Shown one piece after another: positions 11,601 through 26,600 of a stretch of DNA of 64,000 nt (its first letter is position 1; each line of letters opens with the position of its first letter). The DNA is taken from the NCBI GenBank assembly GCA_947561715.1, contig OX387202.1, positions 16,319,001 through 16,383,000 on the forward strand, written 5' to 3'. The position numbers were made by a program, and so were the translations under genes. A model generated the notes under the pieces. That model was not told where the DNA came from, made no database searches, and was given only the letters and a program-made list of their open reading frames with translations. Source of the stretch: Ascidia mentula (lineage: Eukaryota > Chordata > Ascidiacea > Phlebobranchia > Ascidiidae).

Positions 11601-14600
11601 GTGAAATTTATTCCCGCGTGGTTGTCAGTAGTTCACAGACCGAACATTCGACACAGGGTGCAAAAAATTGGCGAAAAATGTTTTTGTGTTAAAAAGAAAA
11701 TGCCTGTCGAGCTCTTGCGACGCAATGCTTACCACACAGTCCATAGCACTGTAAACTCAATAAGTTCCCTTACAGCCAATGTTAAATTTCGTTGCGATGG
11801 ATAAGCGAGTGCAGAAACTTTCAAAATAAACGCAAATGAATCGTGTAATAGCTCCTTCAACAACAACACGTACATCCGTAGAAACCATAATTTTTGGCGT
11901 TTGAAACGATAATGTATGAGAGAAACTACGAGCCACTGAACAATTGAACAATTCATCTACGTTTTTTTCTGACTTAATCCGTCAGCTACACAACTGTATT
12001 ATTGTTTTTTTGAAAGTTGCGTGACAGAAATTATTTCGCAAATATATACACAAGATAAGCGTTAATAGGGGTTATGCATAGTTATCTAGGTTTCTTAAAG
12101 TGTGTGCTCTCAGGTGCGTCGCGAATTTCTTTCACAAATAATCACCAATTTATAAAAAATATTTCGCGTAAAATCGTATATTTTAGATAAGCGTTTGTAC
12201 GTTACCGCTGTAATTACTACAGAAATCGGGGTTTACTTCTATATGCGAAATTTGTAAATAGAAAACTACGACAAGTTATAAACGTAAAAGCAAATTAAAT
12301 GTAGTTATCTGTGTTTAAATATACACAACCACCACCTATCAAAACTGTTTTTTGAAAAGAACTTCTTGTCTCACAGAACATATTTCCTTTAGCTAGATGC
12401 AAGTTTTCTTACACACAACACTGCCTCTTATAGCGCCTGAGCAAGCGACGAGCTGCACAACACACTTTGAGACTGGAGGAAAGGCCAGCGCAAAACACAT
12501 CCGCAAGCCGTAAAAGGAAACGAAGAAAACTTTGTTTTTTTCGCGCAAACACGTAAGCGCAATTCTCTACAGTCACCCTAATTTTTTTCTATTTTTCGGT
12601 CATGGTAAAATTTTTATTGGCGATGTTTTCGAAGGATTTCTGCGTGTGGGAGGAACCTATTTATGCCGTACATCCAAAGAAAACGACCTTATTCCCTTTT
12701 TTCTTATACGGTACTGCGCCATTGGTAAAAAAAGCTGCAATAAAAACTTCCTACGAAAAAGTCTGTCCGAAAACCAATGAGCGGTATTCGCGTAAATGTA
12801 ATTGAACTTGTTACGTCATAGGCATATCAGAAATATTCGTATTCTTCCTTTGTTGGCAAGACACTGTTTCGCAATTTTGGAACAAATCTTCCTTTCTAAA
12901 AAAATGCTGTTTGGAAAGTATTTTCCGACAGTTTACCTAATCTCGTGTGATTGAAGACAGATAGATCACGAACGCATTTTGACGAAACCTTTCTGACTGT
13001 GGCATTCATAACCACTCAGCGTGTATTCGCTAAAGCGGTGACAATTTAGAGTCTAACTACCGACGTCATAACGGCCTTCAAGCACAGCAAAACAAAATTA
13101 TTTTGGGAAAATGGAAATTCGCAGGAGTCAAAGTGACAGAGGAGGCAGTTTCGTGCTTTTAAATCGCAAGTTCAAAAGGTAAACTCCACAATCATGAAAC
13201 TGGAGTTTCAAAACCATCGTATGAAACGCTGTTAGAACACCGCTTACTTTCCAAGTTTTTTTCTCTCAAAGACGACTCGTCAAAACATCCCATACCACAG
13301 CGCTACTCATACGCCAAAGCGTCCCACGAAACAAAAAAAAGTCATAAGTAACTTTAACTTAGAAACATAACTTACGGCTTTGTGAATCTTCAAAACAAAC
13401 AACATGGCCTAACTCTGAAATTCATTAGCAAACGTTTCAATGGCGAACGGAACAAACGTCGTATCCGCAATCATTGTACACTCAAAATGCAACTTTTTGT
13501 TTTTACCACAGCTAAATCTCGGCGCCGTCCGACTAAATTGTGCACCCAGATATCAAGTGAGGACGTAACATTACCCCAACTGCGCCGTCGATACGACACA
13601 AATGCCATTGTGATCGCACAAACGCAAGCATTCGTTTAAATATTGTAATTTACATCGTACAAATTTTCTGTTAGGCGTGAAAAAAATTAGTCTTCTGTTG
13701 GAATGTTGGAAATACTACCTATAAAACGACCACTTCGTCGACATCAGGATTTTCGTTAACTCGACGACGGTCAGCAGCCCCCCAAAAAACGCCACTGTTC
13801 AGGCCTGGGGGGGCCCAGAAGAAAAACGTGCACGGTGTTTTAACGGTAAATACGCCCACCCTACAGAGTTATTGGAAGAAAATCGAATTACAGTGAAGAT
13901 GAAAGAAGAGTCGGCGTTTGTGTCATTAGCGCTAAACTAACGGTTTGATGAAATAAGACAAGCAGTGGGAGGAAGTTTTTGGAAGATCAGTGTGTTGTTT
14001 TTATTGCCCAGTCGTGCGTGACCAATAAACGCCACCGTCCTTGCCACTGCGAAGGCCACAGGGGTTAGTTTATTCTATATTAGCTGGGCGGTTTTTGGGT
14101 TGTTTTGGGATACGACGCCGAAAAAATAATTTGCGTAACTCGGTTGTTTGGTTGTGTTACGGGAGATGGGGTTTAGCGTTTCTTCTTTGCTTTAACCGAG
14201 GCCAGGGTTCGTAACAACACGTCGGAGCGTTTACACAGGTGAATTCATTGGCACAAAACAACCCCCAGAATTGTTGTAAGAGAGCATTGCCTATACGTGA
14301 ATGTCCCCCTGTAATTTCATGGTTTCCCGCTTAAATCACAGTGACATTCTGCATGTTTAACATGTTGTGGCCGGTGGTGGCACTCACAGGGTTTGTGCGA
14401 ACCCATTATTAAAATTCGAGATCTAATTGCTGAAAAAACAATGTTTTTTGGCTTAAATTAAGCGTGTAATTACTTAGTATCAGGGCTAATTGTTTTGATG
14501 TGGAGTCTAGAATCTTGTCTTAGATTATAAAATAAGAACGCTGCCTTACGACAAAAATAAGCCCGTTACCCGGTTGATTATTATTTTAGTCACGTTATCC

Positions 14601-17600
14601 GATTTTGTAGGCTTGTATTGATTACGTCATAGCAATGACCTTTCTTTAAAAGACGAAGTCAGGACAAAATGACGACACACCTCGTAAAAATAAACTTATG
14701 GCTTTAATTAGTTTTAAATTTTTTTTGACAAAACCCCTCCTTAAAATGTTTGAATGCCACCACTCCCGGCTGCATGAAACGTAGGTTGAAAAACTCTTAT
14801 TGCTCCCTTATACCGTTTCTGCGCCAATGGGAGTGAATAAAATTAAATATTTTACGCAAGTTCACATGGACTGATTGCATCCATTATAAATACTTCCCGC
14901 GTATTTTGTCGAGCAAAAACCGTGATTACGGTAAAAAATTTAAATTTGGAGAAACAGCAGTTTACATGCGAATGTTGTACCGATATTCCATTTTCCTAGA
15001 AAAAATTAAATTAATTCGGAACGATTGTCCAGTAACTCCAATCATACAGAAGCCAACCTTTATAAACACAACAAAATTACTAAGACTACAAAATTGCATT
15101 GTGGCGTTGCGAGGGCCGATACCGACGTTTGCGGTTTACAAGTGTACATAGTATATCCGTTCGACCCCCGATCCAACCGCTACCATATCAAAACCGTAAC
15201 GTTCTTGGCATTAACGCCCCGTCAAAGTGCACTTGCCACACGTCTGGCCCCTGTGTGCCTTTCTTAGCCATTGGTGCCATGACAAAAAGGTTTAACTTAC
15301 TTCAGCAAGCTGCAAACGCTGTTTCGACTCAATAAATTTCGCCAGTGCAGCCTTAGTGCGACTTTCACCGCTCTTGCCATCTAAATTAGCCAAGCAAGAC
15401 TTCCACTTTGTGGTGACTATAATACAGCCTTTCTTTAACTATTACGTTATGCATTAATTTGTCATGTTAACATATAATATCTGTTGATATTGCCGAGGGG
15501 TGTTTTCGCATTATTTTACCAAGACTTAATCTTTTCCCATTTAGTTACATTATCCGACTACTTGGCGACAGCAACTCCACACCACGAGCGGTGTTTAAAT
15601 TAATGCTTCACGGTTTTAGCAACGCAACCCATTTTAAAGCTGCTTTGTGGTCTAAGTGGCACGAACTGGTTAGCAACCGTAAAATTCACGGAAAATGTTT
15701 TGCTAAAACTTGGTGTCTTCATACACACAAGCATATAAGTGATATTTCCATTTTTGACACCAGCATCGAAAAGCTTGAGCTCGCTAACACAGAACACCTT
15801 TCACTTGCATCGCGTATTTTGGTTTCGGCGTGAGCAGAAAAGTCGGTTAAATTGGGCTAGGATCTCAATAAAGCATATCCAGAAGCAAGGTGCTTTTAGC
15901 AACAGCCCATAGGAACTTGTAATCATAACAGTCTTACTGCCAGTGTCGAATATCCCACAACTGGGATGCCAGTATAGCCTGGTACGCGGTGTATGGATAT
16001 GTTAAAGCGTGCACTACAACACACAAAGCAGCATAAAATATGTTTACAAAAATACACACGAGACCACCCAGTGCCTGATGTTTTTACACCTTGCAAACCT
16101 TGCGGATCGTTTTGGTGACAACAAAAACGCTTCGTATGCATTGTAAGTTTGCGAGCTTTACTTAGCCGTCGTTCAATGCATTAGGAGTGCAACGTGATAT
16201 CCGATGCACATTTGTAACGCCCTGTCTACGAGACCAGCAGTACACCATACATCACTCTGTTAGACGATATGACGGTATTTGGGGTTCAAAGCAAAAGTTG
16301 AACTACAAATACCAAGGAGCAGGGACACTAGGTTCTAACTGGCCTCCGCGGATGCCGAACGATTCGCTTATGTGAACCAAAAATATAACTTCAAGTTCAG
16401 GACGCTCACCAAATACCGCAAGGTAGAAAGGCGAACGTTGTGCGAAATTCGAGCGCCTTTCTTTTGAAAAAAATGGCCACGGTTTGTAGTACACTGCGGT
16501 TAGTGCAACGATAGTAGAGACGCCAGGAAATCGAAATCGTTCAGCCGGCTGTTTTCCGGTAACAAATGGCATCGGATGCCGTTCGCAGGTGGTGACTCTA
16601 GAGCCTATACCGAATTGGAAGCACTTTCTACTATAGTACAGTTTCTGCAGATGACCGTAGGCTGTTTGTAAAGCAACGGAAGACATCGATATTCACAACA
16701 TCTTGCTTACAAGTTAATTAAAACGACCATAAAAGAGGAATTTGAAAAGGGCTGGTTTCAAGGCAGCTAAAACGGGGTTCCAATTTCAACATGCAATTGC
16801 CAGAAGAACCCTTTGCTTTGAAATGAAGACCCCTGGGAGCAAATGCAACAATGCCTGTCTGTCATGATCAACTTCATGAATCAAAATTCTCCAAGCTTTA
16901 CTTGAAGTATTTGCCAAGAAACGCCTTTGCTTTTAACTGCAAAGCGAAATTGAGCGCCATGCAGCCTCACGCGCGCTCGTGTGTGGCTCTCTTGCAGACG
17001 TAAGACCGTTGAAAAGTAACACATCCTGTAGTCCGGACGTTTAACGTCGGTCAGTTAAACCGACACTAATACGGTAGCCCGACCACTTGTCTGCGCTCAT
17101 CCGAATCGGCGAAATACCAAGCGGTTAATTCGCCATGAAAGAAGCGCGCTACATTCGCAAAGATTGATGGAACGCGATGTCTGTTAATTGATTCAACACG
17201 AAACGAAACAACTGTCGGTGCTAACTCCACTGATTATCTCCTAAATTCCGGTAAATTCTCTTTTGTTTCGTCTGGATCATTTGTTTTGTCTGCGTTCACT
17301 CGGTGACGTATACGCTACTATAGTAGCGACAGCAATGTCACGTGTATAGTTGCCTGCTTATATTTGACGTATTATCAACGACAATGTTATTAAATTAAAC
17401 GAAAAATGCCAAGAGCCAAAAAGCTTAATGGCTAGAAGTCTACTTAAATTCATACTGCACGAAATTCACACTTTCTGCCATTATACGATACCTCCATAAC
17501 TTTCTGGAAAATCATAGCTAACGAAAAAAAAACAAGTACAGCCCACCCTTCACAAAAGAATCCACCGTGGGCCCAACAAAGCATAACACGGTATCGCAGA

Positions 17601-20600
17601 TTGCAGACGTCATGTCTTTCGCAAGCCGAAAGAGCAAGTCCACTGACCGCAGACTTTCTCTTCTCCGTGAGTTAAAAGGCTCACTGCCGACCGCAGGGGG
17701 GCAGCAGACTCGTGCCTAGCTATCCGGTTACGTTCCAACGTATATGCGAGTACATCTTACACAGGGCTAATCTTTCAAGCATTTGCAGTGGCTCGTTAAG
17801 CGAGGTCGGGCACCAAGACGGGACTGAATTCACCGTGGCGAAGACACCCCCCTAAGAACGCTTTTAAGTGGCTTCTGGGAGGGAGTATGTCAGGGGCCGT
17901 CGGAAGGATTCGGGGGTGTTGGTAGCGGATAAGGTTTCTTACCCTGGGGGGAGAAAGGGGACCTAGAGCTTGCTTTGTTTTGGTCTTTATATAACTTCAC
18001 GTGCAAACGCAACATGGGGAATCGACTTTAGGGAGACATGAAATCTGATAGCTCATTAATAATTGTGTGTACATAGTAAACATTTCCCGATATTTCCGAA
18101 TGTCTTTCGATTAAGAGAGTCTGGGCAATGAAACGTACCACTAACGGTTTTATGATTTACATATTTTGCTGTGTTTATGCGCCCAATTCGTATTGTCTTT
18201 CGCTTTGACTACATCGGGATTCGAACCCTCGTTACCCAGCACACGAAACCCGATCTGACATTTTACTGTGCAAGTCAGGCAGCCTTCCTAGCTTACCACG
18301 TAAAAACACGCCTCATTCCGCTTGCATTTGCCGTAACAAGTTCGAATTTGTGGCATAGCGCATATTTGACCTGCTGAGGTATCATTGTGAACAGGTAAAC
18401 GCAGGAAAACGATGTGGCACACCAACATTCATTAGTACCAGAACGCGTGGTTTTTACAAACAAAACGACTACCTCTTTTCTGTACGTCTAAGAGTTATTA
18501 GTCGACGACCTCGGCTCACCAACTGTTGGGGCAACATACTAATTGCCTGCTCTCACACTATTTTAACAGCCAAAGGCATGCCTACTAATATCGCCTCTGT
18601 TTCCACTGACTAGCATCAACCATATCTTGTTTTTGGTCTCTGTCTATCTCTCTTGTATTGACACGGTTTCAAACCTAGAACTCGAAGATAACAAGCATAC
18701 AAAGACACTTCTGGAGGTGTCGAAATGGTGCTGATTTCCTATAGTCGAATACTACGACAATTGCCATTCATCTGTGATTTCACAGCAGAATCCTGGACCA
18801 CTCTTATCGGGGCCTGAGATCGCCAAGACGCCGTTGGAAATCGCCTTGGCCCTAACTATGGCGATACCATGCACTTTCCTGAAGTAAATTATCACGATGA
18901 AAGTCATGGCGTCACAGACAAACTTTCAGACTATTTTATCATATGGCTAAATGACTAATGACAATCAAGCCTGGCTTCTTGTACTTTCGACGTCAGTGAC
19001 GTTGCAGAGATAGCAATGTCGTCTGAACGGCAACATTAGAAACATACCACAGCTGTGACTATCTTAGGCTATTGGTTCCAACAGGGGTTTCTTTCGCAAA
19101 CTTGCCTGAAATTTAGCCGCAGTCGTAAATGATGACGAGTTACGAACTCGGCTGAGGGTATTTAAGCGAACAACAAACGGCGTCCCACAATAAGGCTTTA
19201 TAGCATGCATTACTTTTCTTATTGAATATTGTTTACAAAACTGTAACTTGTGAAAAGGCTTGCTCCGAAACACCACGAATGTTATGTCAGAAATCAATGC
19301 CGTTTTGATCATCGCAAAAACGTGATAAAGATACCTTACAAAATAGGAAGCTACATCTGCAAAACAACTACACCTTTTTTATGACAGTCATCTACGCAAC
19401 AGAGAAGCCAAGTATAAACTAAAATGCAAACTCGTTAGAAATATATACGCCCAGGAAGAACAAAAACTGTGCAGACGAAACAACTATACAACCCTTCTCC
19501 AACTGAAGCTGTCATAAGATAATCAACGAAGCCCAAGTTCGCTGGATAGCGTAACGACGTATTCCAAGCCGTGCCCCACGACGCCAGACTTTTGTTTGGG
19601 CGCAGGGACCTTTTTCTTAAACCCGTATATGACGTAACTGACGCAGACGGTAGAGCGTACGTCATATCGTTCCTGTGCGTCGGTGGTTGGTTGTGTTATC
19701 ATGGTCTGAACTATCAAAAATTGTGGCATTTTTTTCAGGTTTTATTTCATTTTTTGTGACTTGCAACACCGGCGTGAGTTTTTTTAGTGTGACTTTTCGG
19801 ACGGGGTCTTTTGTGTTTGAAAAGCGAATTGTATCGCGTCGGGGTCGGGGCACAGTTCTTCATCAACGAACTTGCTTATGGCGTAGAATTTTGACCCAAA
19901 ATTTATGAAGAAAATCGGCAACTGCTATTTATCGGGGAGAACGCAGTTTTTATCTTTTACCAATCTATCGACCAATGAAAAATAACAAAATACACCACTA
20001 GTATTATTTTTCATTTCCCTTTTCTGGGACCCGCGCGTCCAAAGCGTTTTTGACACGTCAAGGTGATCTATCAATCGGCAAGCTGAAATCCAAGCCAAAA
20101 TAAGAACTCGGCAACAATGCCCGCATATCGTTCGCTATGCAAACACAGCATGTCCAACGCCTTAACACGGTACTGACAGAGGGTGGTTCGGGGCAGTAGG
20201 GAGATTGTAGTCGGCCTCACGACAAAGAAATGGTTCGGATTTTTTGAAACACGCCCAAGAGGGTATTGAGTGTTCCCACGAACGTCCCTTATCTGGCCCC
20301 GAATCTCGCCCACCGTCCCGTGTGTGGGCCAGTCAACCCAGGCCAGTAAAAGTCGTCCCTAACAATAAAACACCACTTCCAGGAAAAACATAACTATATA
20401 CTTCAATGTCGTCCCGTTGGCGACAATATTTCAACTCGCCGCCACGCACGAGTGATCTTCCATGCAGCAGCGCCGGCCCCACCCGGATCCCTGGCTCCAT
20501 TAACGGGCCCTTAATGGGCGTTGGGGCCGCATGTTTAGATGGAATCAGGGCCGATCGGCGTGTTTGCGTTTCGTCATAACCGCGGATATATAGTTTGAGT

Positions 20601-23600
20601 GGCGGTTTGGTTGATGACAAACTGATGGCAGTTTCTTCTCCATAAATGGATTTGAACGGTTATGAATACGTGACGTCATGAAAAGATAAATGACGAAAGC
20701 TTTCACCCATTACACATAACACAGGGTTGTGTCATTTACCCCGAAATGGGGTCCGTGTACTTTTTTTAGAAAGGGCTTGGAAAGAGAGAACTTGGTCAAA
20801 GGATATGTGCGACAACCGGATAATAACACCATAAATAACAGGGCAAGGTGATGGTATTTTTATGCAAACTAAGTTAAGACAACGTTCCTTTGTTGCACAA
20901 CTTTTCGTACGTGGTGTATCAACATAAACATTGACCTGGAATTTGCTTCATTATGAACAACTTTGTAAGATTTTTCGCTAGGTAAATATGCTCTTTTATT
21001 TCAATTGTTTTCGATTATATAAACAAAGCATTTTCCCCATATATAGGAAAGCTGTTAAAGATAGCAAAGGCGTTTCCTGCGGAAAAAAACCAAAGAGAAC
21101 AAACGCGCCCAAAACTTTTATTGAGTAAAGCTAATCGCTGGCGTCGGAACTTTGTGATTGCAAAATTGAAACCACATTCTCACGCCGAACATTGAAATAT
21201 GTACGTTTTACATGTAACCGTAATCACTATATAGATTGGTACTGATATAATCGTGCAATTACTTGATAAAAACAAGGGCATAACAAGGAGCCTCTATGTT
21301 TTTTGAAAACAAAACGCAAATTGACACCATCGGCGTTAAAACAACGGTTTGCAATGAATTTAACAAAGTAATAGCGGCTGTGTTTCACCAAGGACAGTTC
21401 AACTGATATTCATTACAAATACCCATACTAACCCAGCCTTTTTCGTTGCAAACGGCCAGTGTCTGTGGGCAGTGGTGTTATTCAAATATTTTAGCATCCG
21501 GTATACATTGTTCCAAGTAAAACATAGACCTACACATAAGGTTGTTGACAACGCTTACAGGTCATTAAATTCCAAGAACAGGTTCGTGCAAACCGGCTTA
21601 ATCCCACCACTGTGAGTGGATGACACTCGCGTGGCATTTGGCCGTGTCAAAAAACCTGTGTTGGTTCATTTCCCTTTCTGTTTGCGGTTAAGGATGAGCA
21701 TAAGAAAATATAGACGGCAGCAACCGTTGCTGCATCGTGGAAATTTTTTCCAGAGACCCGAGATTGGAAAATCTCCCACCTTTATCTTCCGGCCGATCGA
21801 TAGTGGAACAAGTTATCGCGGCGCAACATCTGTGCTCCCGTTTCGTGCCATTTTGGTCGAGCGTTCAACGAATCGCGGCGTTTGTTGGGCGGAGATGGGG
21901 TGGAAGAAGAAGAAACTACATTTGACGAGAATTCCAAGAACACGAAGTTGGTTAAAAGGTCATTTTTCTCATGGGAAGCAGGAAGAAAAATTACTCGACT
22001 ATACGGTATATGATAACATATGTGGTGCGGTAGATTGAAACGCACGTTTACGCTTAAGGAAGTTTCAAAGTTGTTATATAGTCGCTAAATAAATAAGATT
22101 TACTGCATCCCCTAAACCGTTCTATAAATTTATACCTTTCACTGGTTTAAGGACTATTTTTTTCTATGACGTAACGCCAATGGTTTTCCGATCGTTGAAA
22201 ATTCAAGTAACGGAAAAATAAACTTGCACAAGTTTCCAATTGGTTCGGCACCACCAATCAAATTGTTTGTTTTTCGCGCAAAAACCTACCACGCGTATGG
22301 GAAATAAACACCACAAATAAAATGACTTCGGCACCAAACAAAACATGAAGGTTATCCAGTTAGGAGCTCATCACAAAACACCAGTAAGCCACGCCCAAAT
22401 CCGAATCCAAACCACATCAAAGAATGCCAACCGCAATTAAAAGTCACTCTTTGCTAAACAGACCTACCCAGAGGTAACAGTTGTTGACAGACAAGGTGCG
22501 GTCTCACCCCATGCGGACGTTGCCAAGACAACCGGGTATTTGGCGAATTAAAAAAGACCTGGCAGCGAGGATACAATGGGGGGTTCCTTATTCATGCAAA
22601 TGCCGACACGAATTGACCGTTTTGGGGGCGAAATTACGTCGAGGCGGGAAAGAATAACAAAAAGTTGACAGAGACGTAACGTCTGGCACTTCAACGGCGT
22701 GGGTTGGGCATTGGGCGAAACTGTTTCTAACCATCGGTGGATCCAAGAAAACCGCTTTCTAGTCGGTGCTTAAAAAATGTGTTTACCCGGTTTTGAAAAG
22801 TCTCGGTGAATGTACCAGTATCGAAAACGCTTATATGGTCAGACTTGGGCCAACGCCAGCAGAGATGATATATTGGAAATTACCCACAACACAACGACCA
22901 ATTTGACTTAATTGTCATAACAATATAACTTTTATGCATTAATTAATTTTGTTAATTATGAATTCGTTGCAACCCCGCGATCTTGTGTCCAGTAATTAAG
23001 GCACAATTGCAAACGACCAAAAAAAACTCGTTAGTTTGCTGACGAATACTTTTACTACACACCTTCCACAAAAGTTTAATTGATTGACGTTAAAACCACG
23101 TGGGTTTAGCAAGGTCATCGGATGGGTGACAATAACGTGAGTGAGTTGATCATATATCATGGACGAAAGTAAGCAAATCAAAACCCCATGTGATGAGTCA
23201 TGTAAACCGGTTTGGGGCACGCACTTACGCTACAGACGCTGGCCTTTTCTCCAATTACTATCTTTAGCAATGGAAGGTTGCGAACCAGCTTTGGGGGGAA
23301 TTCGTTGGCACTTTGTACTCAGAGATGCAAGAACGTCAATGATTTTCTCCAAAAAACGGTTGATTTAAAGCAAGAATACCGTGACGTGAAAACAGCGTCG
23401 AGTTCGCCAGTACGGGCGAGCTTACCTCCTGCCAGCTTCATAGAAAAACACTATTTGCGTAACTGCGCTAACGAACGTTTTCTTTCTCTTTGAAAGACCT
23501 TGTTCTGCAAAATACCAATAAGCAAGTCCAAAGGTCGGCGCAGGTTCCTTTTGCACCACAAGGATAAGTTTACCGTTTTTACGCCCTATTGAATAAACCA

Positions 23601-26600
23601 CTTTCTGTCAAACAAATCGCTGTTTAACAAATTGCTATAGTAGAAAGCAGATTTTTTCAACGCGCCAATTGGAAAGGAAACCATATGTTTAATTTTTAGT
23701 ATATAGGCAGGGAACAAATCAGGGAAGTGTTGCGCCCCCTTAAGGCTGTGCTCCACAAGCTAGTTGCCTAGTTCTTCGAATGGACGCGCCGGTCCCAGGA
23801 ATGTCGCAAGCAAAGGTCCAGAACACGCTTTATATCACACAAATTAGCGCAATTCACTAAAGTTCTGTTCTGTAATCGTTTGTCTGCGAAGGGAAAAATA
23901 ACGATCGTTTGACCTTAAGGTTATTCCGGAAAGGCTTACCAGCCTAGCCTGAAACTTGAGTGCTGTTTCCATTTTCTTTATCTGTTAAATTTCTGTTAAA
24001 GGCTCCTGCTGAAAACGCAACACTGGCAGAGTTTCGAAATTCTGCAAAGGACACCCGCGTTTTAAAGACCAAATAACCTAACCACATTAATCGAGGTGAG
24101 CATGCGTAGGTGAAGTCGAACTGAATACCCTTGTTTCATCAACAACATGTTCACAAAACTGCGGTTTCGCTTGAAACGCTGTCCACAACTTCTTTGTACT
24201 TCGCCTCAGACAACCTATACGTTCAACTCTATCGTTGGCCACGTCATAACATAATTCTACAGCAAAATGTCCTTGCAATGACTTCTCAGGACACTAGTGT
24301 ATGTGGATTGCAACGATGAGAAGGGCTGGAAAAAACCTTTCATCCTGAACTTTTACAACTTAAATCTCGAGGGAAATTGTCTTGTCAGAGGCAAGGAAGC
24401 TAATCCACCAATTCATAAAATCAAGCGTGTCTATCGCTAACAACGCTTATTAAGTGAGTTGGTTAGAAGCAGTGAAGGCCTATGCCTCGCGTTTGCTGTT
24501 GCTCTTGCAAGCAGTCTGATATTACTTGTCGAAATGTCGGAGGAATGCCAGCCCTTAATCGACATCCAGCAGCCAAGTTAACACATGGTGTTGTAATAAT
24601 GAGGCGTCGAGCAGTAAAATAGCTGGAGTTCGGCAACTGTTGACGCGGTGGAAACAAAAACCTCTTGAAAAATGTTGACGTTGTGATCTCAACACTACGA
24701 GTCGTCTCTTCTGGCAATAATATTAATAAACACCAACGTATTCATCAGGAAGTACGGTTGTAAACAACGCGTGTTCCCATATCCTCATAGTAGGCACAAC
24801 ATCAGCTTAACATAGATATATAAAACATCTCGCTTTGGATATGGAGTGGTTATAATAAACTGGATGAAACAGAGTGATGAGTGGCAAGCCTTTTGTTGGG
24901 TTCTTTGTACTGTTTTCATTAGTCATGCTTTTCACTGTAAATGAAATTCATGACCCTGACTTGTTGTGGTCCACAGATTTCTTACCAAGGTATCGAAAAA
25001 CGTATCTTCCCTCTTTAGCGACTCGTGCTATAGATATTGTCGTTGTACATGATTGTAATCAATAAATAAATCAGAGCTCCCAGAAAAAATTTTTTTAACC
25101 AAATTTTTAAATCTCATTATGTGTTCTGGTAATACTTAGTTTTGAGTCCGTATGGCCAATTTTGCACTCCCCCCCAAAAAAAAAGCAAGTTAAAGAGACG
25201 AACGACCACATTTGCATCACGCCGACCCAACATCCACCAACCTTGTTCAAGTAAAACTCGTCGGGTTCCTTCAGCGGCTTATGGCAACAATCGGGAAACT
25301 GATATTCGTCGTCTTTCTCTCCCAAGTAGTCGGGAAAACGCTTGCCCTCCTTCAGTTCCGACGAAGGGGGTTTCCCTCCGCCCCCCGCCACGCTGAGGAT
25401 GCCCTGCATGAGGGATTTGCGGTGTGCCGAGCGACCCAGGGCATTTCGTCTGTCGGCCACTGCGGAAAAAGTTACAAGTTGTTGCGGTCAAGTGGTAAAA
25501 AAATACTGCGAGGCAAACGGTAAAAAATACTAATAAAAAAAGTTACGTTAGAGGCGAATTCCCGAGGAAAACATGCTTCCCGCATTAATTTCGAATAAAA
25601 CAAATAAATTATTGATTGTGTTGCGTGTTACATACAACCTTGGCACTGGATTGAACCAACCGACTGACGAAACACGGACAATTAGAACAATTACGTGGAA
25701 CCTGACGTCAGTACATGTTTAATGCGATTATTTTTGTTGTCCATTTTCACTCGACTTGTTTGCGCAAGTAACGATACGTGCTCGGTAAAAACAACAGCTT
25801 TTCACAATATTATTTGATCTTGAGCAGGAATTCGTGGTCGTGGACACATATGTATATTGTGTTCCGACGCAGGATTTATCGACAACCAAGGGATTCGAAC
25901 CCACGCCCTTCCGTTCACATATATCGATTAGGTTTTCATCTTAGAAAATGGGTCGATCGCCTGGGCCGTAATTTTTATTTATTTTTTTTTCACACCACAA
26001 CTGTGTTGTGGTTTCAACAAATCGTTCAGACTCTTGGTATGTCCAACTTCACGCTGAACGTAAGGTCTCGGGGTATTCTCTTCCATGCCACCAAGCGGTT
26101 AATTGTGTTTTTGAAATAAGGGCAGGCGGTGGCGCCAATGTTCTTTGCCTCGGATTGCATTGTGGTCAAAAAAAAAAAATTGGTCAAGCGCCCGACCCAA
26201 ATACCAAGAAGAAAACCAGATCGATATTCGTGCCCAGGATATCCTGGGTTCAAATCCCAGGGCGGTCAAAAAAGTTATTATACAGCAAGATGCTGACAAA
26301 CCTGAAAACGTGTTTTTTTAGTATGAATGAAAATCTCAATGCGCAAACCATAATTAAGTATTTAAGGAGGGGAAATTTGCAAATCATATCAGTGAGTTGG
26401 GGAATGATTCCACGTAAAACGAAACCGATTTCGCAAATAACACTTTTGCAAATAAACTAATAAAATAGCTGGTGGATTTGCGAATACACAGCTGCCAACG
26501 TTTATACGGTTCAGTATACTTGGTTTCCTTTATTTTACAAAAAGGAGTTTATTTAAGTAAGCTGCATACTTGGGGGCCATCAAAGCTGTACTGATAAGAC

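Noticed and set aside
20333-20620. GC-rich 95-codon minus-strand frame in the large Nav intron
   Set aside because: No splice sites of compatible phase were found and no protein similarity was recognised. Possibly a CpG-rich regulatory patch.
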